Source: an uncultured Sphingomonadaceae bacterium (GTDB lineage Bacteria > Pseudomonadota > Alphaproteobacteria > Sphingomonadales > Sphingomonadaceae). Taken from it: DNA of 64,000 nucleotides. The notes below the pieces were generated by a model, which was not told the DNA's origin, ran no database searches, and saw only the letters and a list, made by a program, of their open reading frames with translations. Below, piece by piece: positions 19,383-28,454 of the stretch. Position 1 is the stretch's first letter. Every line of letters begins with the position of its first letter. The stretch lies in NCBI GenBank assembly GCA_947497455.1, contig CANMGU010000001.1:1116001-1180000 (forward strand). The letters are read 5' to 3'. Both the position numbers and the translations under genes were made by a program.

Positions 19383-20456
19383 ATGTCTGAACAGAAACGC
19401 ATCTATCTGGACTATGCCGCGACCACGCCGATGCTGGATGTCGCGCAACAGGCCTGCTTGGAAGGGTTTGCGCATTGGGCAAACCCGTCATCACCTCACG
19501 CAGACGGGCGTGCTGCTGGAGCGATGCTGGAAAATGCGCGCAAGCGTTTCAAGGCGGCTTTGGATTGGGATGGTGAGGTAATCTTTACCAGCGGCGCAAG
19601 CGAAGCGATTGCCATTGCGCTAAAACAGACCAAGCCCTTGCGGCAACTGGTTTCCCCGCTCGAGCATGATGTGGTTCTGCGTTTCGCGGAAGGCGCGGGC
19701 AACATCCCGGTTGATCTCAACGGTCTGGTCGTGCCGATGCGGCTCAATCACATGCTGAAAGGCGAGAAAGAGCAGGCGTTGGTCGCGATACAGTCGGTCA
19801 ACAACGAAACCGGTGTGATGCAGGACATGGAAGCATTGGCTAAGGTGACACGGGATCGCGGTGCGATCCTGCTGGCGGACTGTTCGCAATCCGCTGGAAA
19901 AATGCCGCTTCCCGATGCAGACATGATTATCATTGCTGGCCACAAATTTGGAGGCCCTCCCGGAGTTGGAGCGCTGCTGATCAAGGACCTGAATCTGCTG
20001 CACGCGCATGGCGGACAGGAGCAGGGCTATCGTTCCGGCACCCAGAACCTGCCTTATATCATGGCGATGGTGGCTGCTCTGGAGGCACCTGCCAACTGGG
20101 CGGGTCGGGCAACGGAGCTACGTGCACATCTTGATAATGCGATCAAAACCGAGGGCGGCGCTATCATGGCCGAAAATGCGCCGCGCATTGCAACGATTGG
20201 CAGCTATCAGATGCCGGGTGTCGCTGCGAATACGCAGTTGATCAAATTTGATATGGCCGGTTTTTCAGTATCGGCAGGCAGTGCTTGTTCCTCTGGCACC
20301 TTGAAACCCAGCCATGTTCTTGAGGCCATGGGTATTGAAGAGGCAACAGCGCGAGAGGTGATACGAGTGAGTATCGGTCGCGATACCACGCGCGCGCACG
20401 TCTATGACTTTATCGAGCAGTGGAAATCCATTTTTAGTGCAGCGCACAAGGTCTGA
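19383..20456 (+). CDS. cysteine desulfurase family protein (first copy)
   Basis: PLP enzyme of 357 residues of the NifS/IscS family that takes sulfur from cysteine. N-terminal YLDYAATTP, PLP-binding Lys188 in AGHKFGGPPG and catalytic Cys302 in SAGSACSSGTLKPSHVL are present. The protein is shorter than classic IscS (about 400) but complete. It is followed after 4 bases by a second, clearly different desulfurase and then a ferredoxin, an iron-sulfur assembly context. Confidence 0.92.
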   Translation: MSEQKRIYLDYAATTPMLDVAQQACLEGFAHWANPSSPHADGRAAGAMLENARKRFKAALDWDGEVIFTSGASEAIAIALKQTKPLRQLVSPLEHDVVLRFAEGAGNIPVDLNGLVVPMRLNHMLKGEKEQALVAIQSVNNETGVMQDMEALAKVTRDRGAILLADCSQSAGKMPLPDADMIIIAGHKFGGPPGVGALLIKDLNLLHAHGGQEQGYRSGTQNLPYIMAMVAALEAPANWAGRATELRAHLDNAIKTEGGAIMAENAPRIATIGSYQMPGVAANTQLIKFDMAGFSVSAGSACSSGTLKPSHVLEAMGIEEATAREVIRVSIGRDTTRAHVYDFIEQWKSIFSAAHKV

Positions 20457-20460
20457 TTCG

Positions 20461-21576
20461 ATGGCCAACGATCCAATTTACCTCGACAATCAGGCCACGA
20501 CACCGCTCGCGCCGGAAGTATTTGACGCCATGGTTCCCTGGCTGCGCGACAATTTCGGTAATCCGCACAGCGCGCATTTGCTGGGGCGTAAAGCTGCCGC
20601 TGCCGTCGAAGTCGCGCGAGATCAGGTGGCAAATCTGCTGCCGGATGGCGGAAAGATCCTGTTCGCTGGCAGCGCAACCGAAGCAATTAATCTGGGTTTC
20701 GGGGCCGTTCATGCTCTGAAAGCCGCCGGACGCAACAAGATCATCGTTCTCGACAGCGAACATGCCGCCGTCCGCGATACTGCTTCATCTTTCGCCGAGC
20801 ATGGTTTCATGGTCGAAAGGCATGCGGTAGGTCCCGACGGCATTGTTTCCTTGGAACATTTGGGCGGCGCAATTGATGACCAGACCGCACTTGTTGCGGC
20901 CATGCTGGTGAATAATGAAATTGGCGTTATTCAGCCGGTTGAAGCGATTGCCAATTTGGCGCACGAGCATGGTGCGCTGATGCTGTGCGACGTCGTCCAG
21001 GGCTATGGCCGGGTCGCTATCCCGAATAATATCGATATGGCCGCCATATCGGCTCATAAGATATACGGACCCAAGGGCATTGGCGCCTTATGGGTGCGTG
21101 ACGGGATTGATCTGCCGCCGATAATCCATGGTGGTGGACAGGAAAAAGGAATTCGCTCAGGCACATTGTCGCCGGCCTTATGCGTCGGATTCGGGCGCGC
21201 TGCAGCGCTGTGTTTGGAAAGAAGCGATGATGATGCAGCCCATATTCAGGCTTTGGCCGATAAAGCGCGAAGCTGTTTTGCAAACTGGACAATCAATGGC
21301 GCGATGGATCAACGCTATCTGGGTAATCTCAATATCCGCCGTGACGGCGTTGATGTGGCTCGCTTAATGTCGGATGTCCGGGGGGTCGCCTTTTCTGCGG
21401 GCTCGGCCTGCGCCAGTGGATCTGGTCGACCGAGCCATGTACTGGCAGCATTGGGACTGCAATCAGCGCAAATCAAATCTTCGATTCGTTTGGGTTTCGG
21501 TCGCTATAACAGCTTGGAAGATATTGAAATCGCATCACAATATATCAACGAAGCAGTAAAGGCGCAGTTTGCATGA
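20461..21576 (+). CDS. cysteine desulfurase family protein (second copy)
   Basis: Protein of 371 residues; the start at 20461 gives MANDPIYLDNQATTPLAPEV. PLP Lys200 in SAHKIYGPKGIGAL, catalytic Cys317 in SAGSACASGSGRPSHVL and the intervening GGGQEKGIRSGTL are intact, so both desulfurases look active. Only the motifs are shared with the first copy, so this is an old duplication or a functional split. It overlaps the ferredoxin gene by 4 bases (ATGA). Confidence 0.92.
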   Translation: MANDPIYLDNQATTPLAPEVFDAMVPWLRDNFGNPHSAHLLGRKAAAAVEVARDQVANLLPDGGKILFAGSATEAINLGFGAVHALKAAGRNKIIVLDSEHAAVRDTASSFAEHGFMVERHAVGPDGIVSLEHLGGAIDDQTALVAAMLVNNEIGVIQPVEAIANLAHEHGALMLCDVVQGYGRVAIPNNIDMAAISAHKIYGPKGIGALWVRDGIDLPPIIHGGGQEKGIRSGTLSPALCVGFGRAAALCLERSDDDAAHIQALADKARSCFANWTINGAMDQRYLGNLNIRRDGVDVARLMSDVRGVAFSAGSACASGSGRPSHVLAALGLQSAQIKSSIRLGFGRYNSLEDIEIASQYINEAVKAQFA

Positions 21577-21914
21577 GCGACGTTACGGTAAACTTTGTCA
21601 GCGCTGACGGTGAGCAGACTGTGGTTGCAAAAGCGTCTGAGGGCGATGACCTATTGAAGGTTGCACAAATCCATGACCAACCTCTCGAAGGCACGTGCGA
21701 AGGGCAAATGGCCTGTTCGACTTGCCATGTGATCGTTGATGCTGCGGATTTCGACAAATTGCCCGAAGCGACGGAAATGGAAGAAGACATGCTTGATCTC
21801 GCTGCTGGTGCGCGCCGGACAAGCCGTTTGGCCTGTCAGATTACGCTGACATCCGATCTCGATGGCCTGACGGTTCACATTCCGGCGGAAAGCCGAAATA
21901 TGCAGGGAGTCTAG
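21573..21914 (+). CDS. [2Fe-2S] ferredoxin, adrenodoxin type
   Basis: Protein of 113 residues. Cluster ligands are C42, C48, C51 and C88 in the C-x5-C-x2-C...C pattern of ISC-type ferredoxins (CEGQMACSTC, later RLACQ). In this context it should supply electrons for iron-sulfur cluster assembly; electron transfer to a P450 is an alternative. Translationally coupled to the upstream desulfurase. Confidence 0.95.
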   Translation: MSDVTVNFVSADGEQTVVAKASEGDDLLKVAQIHDQPLEGTCEGQMACSTCHVIVDAADFDKLPEATEMEEDMLDLAAGARRTSRLACQITLTSDLDGLTVHIPAESRNMQGV

Positions 21915-21916
21915 AG

Positions 21917-22837
21917 GTGATCAACCGCAGGACATTCATGCTTTCATCTGGTTTGGTGTTGATTAGCGGCTGCATGGTGTCGCCGAATAGCAATGGCGAC
22001 GCGCAACCAAAGCCTGCAATGATTGATGCACCGCAGCTGGCGGCCATTGAACAGCGTATCGGCGGACGGCTTGGCGTTGCGCTATTGGATGGCGACGGGG
22101 CATTGATCATGACGCACCGCGGGAGCGAGCGTTTTGCCATGTGTTCAACCTTTAAAGCACCCTTGGCCTCCGTCCTCTTTGCGGCTCACGAAGCGGGCAC
22201 GGTCGACATGTTCGAAAAATTCGACCTGAAACCGTCGGATAGCATTCCCTATATGCCGTTTGTCGAGAAGAAACTGGCGGCGAAAGAGTCGGTGTCTCTG
22301 CACGAGCTTGCCGGGGCAGCGGTGATGACCAGCGATAATGCAGCTGCAAATCTGATTTTGAACGCTGTCGGCGGACCAGAAGCATTTACCAAATTTGTGC
22401 GAACGAAGGGTGACAAGATCACGCGTCTAGACCGTATCGAACCGGAATTGAATGAAAATGCACCGGGTGATCCGCGCGATACCACCAGCCCGGAGGCCAT
22501 GGCCAGGCTGATGCAAAAGCTCATCATAGAGGGGGCCCCGCTTGATATCGACAAGCTGACACTGCAAAAATGGATGAAGGAGAGCAAAACCGGTGCATCA
22601 CGGATCAGGGCCGGTCTGCCCAAGGGCTGGCCCGTCGGAAATAAGACGGGTACGGCAGCGGGAGGGATCGCTAGCAACGATATCGCGATTATCTGGCCGT
22701 CTACTGCTGAATTTGCAGCTAAACCGGTAATTCTTACAATCTACACGGATCGCCCAACAGCTTCGGCAAATGAGGTCGAGGCGGCCATGGCGGATGTCGC
22801 GCGAGCGGTGGTCCGCTTGATTGCGCTTCCGGATTAG
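21917..22837 (+). CDS. bla: class A beta-lactamase, predicted lipoprotein
   Basis: Protein of 306 residues from GTG 21917 (GGGAG 7 bases upstream). The N-terminus has twin arginines followed by a hydrophobic stretch and lipobox LISGC (Cys19), so it may be Tat-exported and lipidated. All class A motifs are present: S77-TF-K80, S139-D-N141, the omega-loop E175PELN179 and KTG in GNKTGTAAGG (near 240). It should hydrolyse beta-lactams in the periplasm. It lies 2 bases after the ferredoxin gene, a chromosomal setting with no adjacent ampR-like regulator or mobile element. Spectrum cannot be inferred. Confidence 0.93.
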   Translation: MINRRTFMLSSGLVLISGCMVSPNSNGDAQPKPAMIDAPQLAAIEQRIGGRLGVALLDGDGALIMTHRGSERFAMCSTFKAPLASVLFAAHEAGTVDMFEKFDLKPSDSIPYMPFVEKKLAAKESVSLHELAGAAVMTSDNAAANLILNAVGGPEAFTKFVRTKGDKITRLDRIEPELNENAPGDPRDTTSPEAMARLMQKLIIEGAPLDIDKLTLQKWMKESKTGASRIRAGLPKGWPVGNKTGTAAGGIASNDIAIIWPSTAEFAAKPVILTIYTDRPTASANEVEAAMADVARAVVRLIALPD

Positions 22838-22858
22838 GCGTTCGACGCAAAACCACAC

Positions 22859-22887
22859 TTGAATTCTGTGCGACTCCTCGCCATATG
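22859..22887 (+). promoter_or_regulatory. putative promoter of the SRP RNA
   Basis: TTGAAT, 17-base spacer, CATATG. The expected transcription start, about 7 bases downstream, coincides with the 5' end of the SRP RNA near 22895. Confidence 0.5.
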
Positions 22888-22894
22888 CGCAGCG

Positions 22895-22980
22895 GGAGTC
22901 GGGTGGACGTAGTGTTCGCCAACCCGGTCAGATCCGGAAGGAAGCAGCCGTAACGATTTTTCTACGGGTCGCCCGGCTCC
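22895..22980 (+). ncRNA. ffs: signal recognition particle RNA (small bacterial 4.5S type)
   Basis: The conserved hairpin core GGTCAGATCCGGAAGGAAGC is present, and the outer strands GGAGTCGGGTGGAC and GTCGCCCGGCTCC pair to form the long closing stem. This RNA binds Ffh and targets membrane proteins. It lies directly upstream of dnaX, a conserved neighbourhood in proteobacteria. The ends are set by the outer stem and could be off by several bases. Confidence 0.9.
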
Positions 22981-23063
22981 TACTCACAAAATTTACACAG
23001 GCTTTTGTGCCCAATCGCTGTTTAAGCTTCGACAAGCTGGCGGCTTGCGCCTAAACTCTCCCG

Positions 23064-24869
23064 ATGTCCGATTCACCCGACATATTTGCCGCTGGCGGCG
23101 TGGAAGCGCCTGTCGATCCAGCGCCTGCTGCTGCGCAGCCTTATCGCGTGCTGGCGCGCAAGTATCGGCCATCAAGCTTTGCTGAGCTGATTGGTCAGGA
23201 TGCAATGGTTCAGACGCTCGGCAATGCGATCAAGCGCGATCGCCTGGCGCATGCGTTCCTGATGACCGGGGTGCGCGGGGTTGGTAAAACATCGACGGCG
23301 CGGCTGATTGCCAAGGCGCTAAATTGTATTGGTGAAGACGGACAGGGTGGTCCGACCATTGATCCGTGCGGAAAATGCGAACCATGCCGGTCTATTGCCG
23401 AAGGCAGCTTCATTGACGTTATCGAGATGGATGCGGCAAGCCATACCGGGGTCGATGATGTTCGCGAGATTATCGAAGCTGTGCGCTATTCCTCGGTTTC
23501 GGCGCGCTACAAGATTTACATAATCGACGAAGTTCATATGCTGTCGAAAAACGCGTTTAATGCGCTGTTGAAGACGCTGGAAGAGCCGCCAGCGCATGTG
23601 AAGTTCATTTTCGCTACGACCGAAGTCAACAAAGTGCCGATCACAGTGCTATCACGGTGTCAGCGTTTTGACCTGAAACGGATCAAGGCCGAGCAACTCT
23701 CTGCCCATTTTGCCCATATCGTCGAAAAAGAAGGCGTGCAGGCAGAGCAGGAAGCCCTCGACCTGATCGCTCAGGCGGCCGAAGGATCGGTACGTGATGG
23801 CCTGTCCATTCTCGATCAGGCCATAGCCCATGCCGATATGGAAGGCGGCGGTGACGTCAAGGCGTTGCAAATCCGGGAAATGCTGGGACTGTCTGATCGC
23901 GGTGCCGTGCGGAGTCTGTTTGGATTGCTTCTGGAAGCTGATTCAAGTGCGTTGCTCGATGCGATTGATGAGCAATATCGTGTAGGTGTTGAGCCCTTGT
24001 CACTCATGAATGGGCTATTGTCGCTCTGCCATCAGGTGACATTGTACAAGGTTGGTCGAGCCAATGATCCGACCTTGTCGGATGAAGCGAAGGCTCAGCT
24101 CGGACAATGGGCTGAACAGTTATCATATCCTGTTCTCCATCGGTTATGGCAACTTCTTCTCAAAGGTTATGAGGAAGTACAGCAAGCCCATATGCCGCGC
24201 GAAGCGTGCGATATGGCTCTCTTGCGGGTGCTTTGCGCGGCCGACATGCCAGATCCCGGTGAATTGGCGAAGATGCTGTCGCAGGGCACTGCACCTGCGG
24301 CTCCCGCTGCTATTGAATCTGCACCTGCACCTGCTCCCATAGCTGCACCTGTTCACGAAGCACCGCCGGCGCCTATTGCGGAAATTCCGGTTCAAAATAT
24401 CGAACCGGAAAATATCGCACCGCAACCATCAATGCCGATTGAAGCCGAACCGAAGGCTCCTCAAAACGACCTCCCGCAGAACTTTGAGGCTGTCATTGCA
24501 ATCATCGGCGCGATTTCGCCAGTATTGGAAAGCATATTAATAGCTGATATGCGTATTATCAGTTTTTCTGCGCCCGTTATCGAGTATCAATCCGCGCGGC
24601 CGATTGCAGCGTCTGATCTTAAAAAGATCATGGACGCTTTGAAAGATGCAACGGGAACAGTCTGGACGATAGAAGAGGGGCAGGGCGAAGCAAAACCCAG
24701 CATTTCCGAGCAGGCACAGCTTGATCAGGATGCCGCGACGCAGGCTATATTGGATACACCGCTCGTAAAAGCTGCCTTTGAAGCTTTTCCCGATGCGGAG
24801 TTACTGGAAAATAATGCAGATCAGGCCAAAACGGAATCCCGGCCTGAATCAAGGAGCTCACAAGCATGA
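23064..24869 (+). CDS. dnaX: DNA polymerase III subunit gamma/tau
   Basis: Clamp-loader ATPase of 601 residues. Walker A GVRGVGKT is at 69-76, a four-cysteine zinc site includes CGKCEPC, Walker B is in IIDEVHML, and the SRC sensor is in VLSRCQRFD. Domain III follows to about 390. A linker rich in Ala/Pro (about 410-475) leads to the tau C-terminal domain that contacts the polymerase. It overlaps ybaB by 4 bases (ATGA). Confidence 0.97.
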   Translation: MSDSPDIFAAGGVEAPVDPAPAAAQPYRVLARKYRPSSFAELIGQDAMVQTLGNAIKRDRLAHAFLMTGVRGVGKTSTARLIAKALNCIGEDGQGGPTIDPCGKCEPCRSIAEGSFIDVIEMDAASHTGVDDVREIIEAVRYSSVSARYKIYIIDEVHMLSKNAFNALLKTLEEPPAHVKFIFATTEVNKVPITVLSRCQRFDLKRIKAEQLSAHFAHIVEKEGVQAEQEALDLIAQAAEGSVRDGLSILDQAIAHADMEGGGDVKALQIREMLGLSDRGAVRSLFGLLLEADSSALLDAIDEQYRVGVEPLSLMNGLLSLCHQVTLYKVGRANDPTLSDEAKAQLGQWAEQLSYPVLHRLWQLLLKGYEEVQQAHMPREACDMALLRVLCAADMPDPGELAKMLSQGTAPAAPAAIESAPAPAPIAAPVHEAPPAPIAEIPVQNIEPENIAPQPSMPIEAEPKAPQNDLPQNFEAVIAIIGAISPVLESILIADMRIISFSAPVIEYQSARPIAASDLKKIMDALKDATGTVWTIEEGQGEAKPSISEQAQLDQDAATQAILDTPLVKAAFEAFPDAELLENNADQAKTESRPESRSSQA

Positions 24870-25201
24870 AATCAATGGAAGAAATGATCAAAGCAGCGCA
24901 GGAAGCGGCGCAAACCGTACAGACCCAGATGGAGGAGGCACAGTCCAAGCTCGACAGTATCGAGGTGGAGGGAAAATCCGGCGGCGGTCTGGTGTCGGTC
25001 AAAGCGACTGCAAAGGGCCGTATATTGGGTGTCAGCATCGACGAGAGTTTGATGAAGGCCGAAGAGAAAGGCATTCTGGAAGATCTGGTTGCCGCGGCCT
25101 TTAATGATGCGCGTGACAAAGCCGATGCGGTAAGCAACGAAGAAATGGGCAAAATGACCGGAGGCATGGGCTTGCCGGCGGGCTTCAAGCTTCCCTTTTA
25201 G
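24866..25201 (+). CDS. ybaB: YbaB/EbfC family nucleoid-associated protein
   Basis: Protein of 111 residues with an N-terminal amphipathic helix rich in Gln/Glu/Ala (MEEMIKAAQEAAQTVQTQ), the central GKSGGGLVSVKATAKG strand pair and a Met/Gly-rich C-terminus (KMTGGMGLPAG), all usual for EbfC proteins that bind DNA as dimers. Coupled to dnaX. The usual third gene, recR, is elsewhere (7.1 kb). A small AGCGG/CCGCT hairpin followed by TTTCC after its stop may be a weak terminator. Confidence 0.95.
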   Translation: MKSMEEMIKAAQEAAQTVQTQMEEAQSKLDSIEVEGKSGGGLVSVKATAKGRILGVSIDESLMKAEEKGILEDLVAAAFNDARDKADAVSNEEMGKMTGGMGLPAGFKLPF

Positions 25202-25240
25202 CGGTATTGCCGCTTTCCTTGCACTATGGCTTTATAGTGG

Positions 25241-25268
25241 TTGAAGTCATCTCAGAGCGCCCCATATA
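25241..25268 (+). promoter_or_regulatory. sigma-32 (RpoH) heat-shock promoter of lon
   Basis: TTGAAG, 13-base spacer, CCCCATATA. This matches the E. coli RpoH consensus (CTTGAAA, 13-17, CCCCATNT) almost fully and sits 43 bases upstream of the lon start codon. Lon is a classic RpoH target. Confidence 0.75.
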
Positions 25269-25310
25269 AGCTCATAAGCGCAGAAATTTGCGCTACAGTT
25301 TGGAGTATCA

Positions 25311-27746
25311 ATGTCACAATCCGAGTCCTCACCCGCTGCTAGCCCTCAAGCAAAAGCACTGCCTTTGTTGCCGTTGCGCGATATTGTGGTGTTCCCGAAT
25401 ATGATCGTGCCGCTTTTCGTAGGCCGCGACAAATCGGTTGTGGCGTTGGAAAAGGCAATGGACAGCGACAAGGAGATTTTCCTGGTCGCACAGCTTGATC
25501 CAGCCGAGGATGACCCCGGACGGGATCAGCTCTATGATCTTGGTGTGGTTGCGACGGTATTGCAGCTGTTGAAATTGCCTGATGGAACAGTCCGTGTGCT
25601 GGTTGAAGGAAAACAGCGCGCGAAGCATGTTTCGCTGGATGAGCAAAGTGACGGCTTTGTGCTGGCCAATGTCGATCTCGTCGCAGAGCAAGAGGTAGAG
25701 GGCCCCGAGGCGACTGCTTTGATGCGTTCTGTGGTTGAGCAATTTGAGAATTATTCCAAGCTCAACAAAAAAATGCCTGCGGAAACCGTGGTACAGCTTG
25801 GCGAGATTGAAGAGGCATCGCGTCTGGCCGACGCCGTCGCTGCCAATATTAATGTCAAAGTGGCGGACAAGCAAAGCCTGTTGATCGAAAGCGATCCGGT
25901 CAAGCGCCTCGAAATGGCATTCGCGTTCATGGAAGGTGAGCTTGGCGTATTGCAGGTCGAGAAGAAAATTCGCGGTCGCGTCAAACGCCAGATGGAGAAA
26001 ACCCAGCGCGAATATTATCTCAATGAGCAGATGAAAGCGATTCAGCGCGAGTTGGGCGATGGCGAGGACGGCGAAGGCGATGAAATGTCGGCGCTGGGCA
26101 AGAAAATCGAGGAGATGAAACTCTCCAAGGAAGCCAAGGCCAAGGCCAAGGCGGAATATAAGAAGCTTAAGGGCATGCAGCCTATGTCGGCCGAGTCGAC
26201 GGTTGTGCGCAACTATCTTGATGTATTGCTGGGTCTGCCATGGGGCAAAAAATCCCGCCTGAAGAAAGATATCAAGCAGGCGGAGAAAATTCTCGACGAT
26301 GATCATTTCGCTTTGGAAAAGGTGAAAGAGCGGATTGTGGAATATCTCGCTGTGCAGGCACGGACCAACAAGCTGAAAGGCCCGATCTTGTGTCTTGTTG
26401 GCCCTCCAGGTGTTGGTAAGACGTCATTGGGGCGCTCGATCGCACGGGCAACAGGCCGCGAATTCGTTCGCCAATCTCTGGGCGGTGTACGTGATGAGGC
26501 TGAAATCCGGGGTCATCGCCGGACCTATATCGGTTCTTTGCCGGGTAAAATTGTCTCGAACCTGAAAAAGGCTGGGACATCAAATCCGCTATTCCTGCTC
26601 GATGAGATTGACAAGCTCGGACAGGATTTCCGTGGTGATCCAGCATCAGCGTTGCTCGAAGTGCTCGATCCGGAGCAGAATGACAAGTTCCAGGACCATT
26701 ATCTGGAAATAGATATCGATCTGTCGGACATTATGTTTGTCACGACGGCCAATTCGCTGAACTTGCCGCAACCTCTGCTGGACCGGATGGAGATCATCCG
26801 CCTTGAAGGATATACCGAAGACGAGAAAGTCGAGATTGCGAAGCGCCACCTGATCGAAAAGCAGGTTGATGCCCATGGCTTAAAAAAGGGCGAATTCGCA
26901 CTGCATGATGATGCCCTGCGTGATTTGATACGCTATTATACCCGCGAAGCCGGCGTCCGGACGTTGGAACGCGAGATCGCAAAGCTCGCCCGCAAAGCGC
27001 TGCGCCGCATTCTTGAAGGGGAGTATAAGAGTGTCGAGATTACTCCTGACACGCTCTCCGAATATGCTGGTGTTCGCAAATATCGCCACGGCGTGGGTGA
27101 AGAAGAAAACCAGGTCGGTGCTGTTACCGGCCTAGCCTGGACCGAAGTCGGCGGTGAATTGCTGACAATCGAGTCGGTCACGGTATCTGGCAAAGGGCAG
27201 ATCAAGACAACCGGTAAGCTGGGTGAAGTGATGACTGAGTCGGTTCAGGCCGCCTTGTCATTCGTCAAGGCGCGCGCACCGACCTATGGCATCAAACCTA
27301 GCATATTTGGCCGAAAAGATATCCATATCCACTTGCCGGAAGGCGCGGTGCCAAAGGATGGGCCATCAGCCGGTGTCGGAATCGTAACGGCGATTGTCTC
27401 CACACTTACTGGCACTCCTGTGCGCCGTGATGTTGCCATGACGGGTGAAGTGACTCTGCGTGGACGGGTGTTACCGATCGGCGGTCTAAAGGAAAAACTG
27501 CTGGCCGCTCTGCGTGGTGGTATCACGACGGTGCTGATTCCAGCGGAGAATGAGAAAGATCTGGTCGAAATTCCGGATAATATTACCTCCGAGTTGAAGA
27601 TCATTCCGGTCAAACATGCCGATGAGGTTCTGGCTCTGGCCCTGGCTGAAAAAGTCGAGCCAATCGAGTGGAGCGATGCAGATGAACTGGCCAGTCACGC
27701 GACTGCTCCGGTTTCTGACGATGCCGGGTCTACTGCTCGCCATTAA
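25311..27746 (+). CDS. lon: ATP-dependent protease La (Lon)
   Basis: Protein of 811 residues. The N-terminal substrate-binding domain begins LPLLPLRDIVVFPNMIVPLF, and a coiled-coil region rich in Lys/Glu lies near 240-290. The AAA+ module has Walker A GPPGVGKT (364-371) and sensor segment FVTTANSLN. The protease domain has catalytic Ser686 in PKDGPSAGV and Lys in GGLKEKLL. It degrades damaged and regulatory proteins in the cytoplasm. It has its own heat-shock promoter and is followed by hup, the standard lon-hup order. Confidence 0.98.
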   Translation: MSQSESSPAASPQAKALPLLPLRDIVVFPNMIVPLFVGRDKSVVALEKAMDSDKEIFLVAQLDPAEDDPGRDQLYDLGVVATVLQLLKLPDGTVRVLVEGKQRAKHVSLDEQSDGFVLANVDLVAEQEVEGPEATALMRSVVEQFENYSKLNKKMPAETVVQLGEIEEASRLADAVAANINVKVADKQSLLIESDPVKRLEMAFAFMEGELGVLQVEKKIRGRVKRQMEKTQREYYLNEQMKAIQRELGDGEDGEGDEMSALGKKIEEMKLSKEAKAKAKAEYKKLKGMQPMSAESTVVRNYLDVLLGLPWGKKSRLKKDIKQAEKILDDDHFALEKVKERIVEYLAVQARTNKLKGPILCLVGPPGVGKTSLGRSIARATGREFVRQSLGGVRDEAEIRGHRRTYIGSLPGKIVSNLKKAGTSNPLFLLDEIDKLGQDFRGDPASALLEVLDPEQNDKFQDHYLEIDIDLSDIMFVTTANSLNLPQPLLDRMEIIRLEGYTEDEKVEIAKRHLIEKQVDAHGLKKGEFALHDDALRDLIRYYTREAGVRTLEREIAKLARKALRRILEGEYKSVEITPDTLSEYAGVRKYRHGVGEEENQVGAVTGLAWTEVGGELLTIESVTVSGKGQIKTTGKLGEVMTESVQAALSFVKARAPTYGIKPSIFGRKDIHIHLPEGAVPKDGPSAGVGIVTAIVSTLTGTPVRRDVAMTGEVTLRGRVLPIGGLKEKLLAALRGGITTVLIPAENEKDLVEIPDNITSELKIIPVKHADEVLALALAEKVEPIEWSDADELASHATAPVSDDAGSTARH

Positions 27747-27986
27747 CCGCAGACGAGCGCGAGTCGTTATGGGTGATTTCTGCGCCTGATCACGTCGCCT
27801 GCGTCTTGAAAATGGCCGAAAAAGCCTAAAACTGTTCCAAATTCAACCATTTGACATAAATATTACATCTTTGACCCAAAAATTGGCGGTTTTCCTTTGA
27901 CTCAAGGGGCACACTTGTTGTTACTGACCCCAGACAAAGTTGCGATTCAATCAAGAGTTGCTTTTAGAGAAGGGGGGATACCCATT

Positions 27987-28262
27987 ATGAATAAACAGGA
28001 TCTTATCAGTAGCGTTGCAGACCACAGTGGTCTGAGCAAAAGCGATGCCGGCAAAGCCGTGGACGCAGTTTTCGATTCTATCACAGGTTCGCTGAAGAGC
28101 GGCAACGAAGTCCGTCTCGTCGGTTTCGGAACATTTTCTACTTCAAAGCGTAAAGCTTCAACAGGCCGTAACCCACGTACGGGTGAGCCAATGCAGATTC
28201 CTGCATCTACACAAGCTAAATTCAAAGCCGGCAAGGGCTTGAAGGACGCCGTAAACAAATAA
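27987..28262 (+). CDS. hup: HU family DNA-binding protein
   Basis: Protein of 91 residues; the start at 27987 is preceded by GAAGGGGGGA. It has the complete HU fold: MNKQDLISSVA, the dimer helices, VGFGTFS and the DNA-clasping arm with GRNPRTGEPMQIPAS. The 240 bases upstream (27747-27986) form the leader and promoter region; several TTGAC words are present there but none with a convincing -10. Two terminators follow. Confidence 0.96.
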   Translation: MNKQDLISSVADHSGLSKSDAGKAVDAVFDSITGSLKSGNEVRLVGFGTFSTSKRKASTGRNPRTGEPMQIPASTQAKFKAGKGLKDAVNK

Positions 28263-28268
28263 TAATTT

Positions 28269-28299
28269 GGGGGGTGCCTGGGCACCTCCCATTTTTTTT
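28269..28299 (+). terminator. intrinsic terminator after hup
   Basis: GGGGGGTGCC and GGCACCTCCC pair as a strong GC stem with a 2-base apparent loop, followed by eight T residues, 6 bases after the hup stop codon. Confidence 0.92.
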
Positions 28300-28320
28300 C
28301 GCACTTTGTTTGAAAAATTC

Positions 28321-28350
28321 AGGCGGGTTCCATTGGGACCCGCCTTTTTT
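28321..28350 (+). terminator. second intrinsic terminator after hup
   Basis: AGGCGGGTTCC pairs with GGGACCCGCCT (one G-T wobble) around a 4-base loop, followed by six T residues. A-rich sequence on its left side means it may also stop transcripts coming from the minus strand. It marks the left border of the accessory segment. Confidence 0.85.
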
Positions 28351-28454
28351 CATGGGAGTGGATTTCCTGTGGTACCTAATATCTGCGTCGGGCGCAAAAG
28401 TGGACATTCGCGCAAACTACGCTGACGTGCCGCTGATCATCCCATAGCGGACGA

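Noticed and set aside
27847..27905. Several TTGAC words upstream of hup considered as a promoter
   Set aside because: No acceptable -10 hexamer lies 16-18 bases from any of them, so I do not call a promoter.
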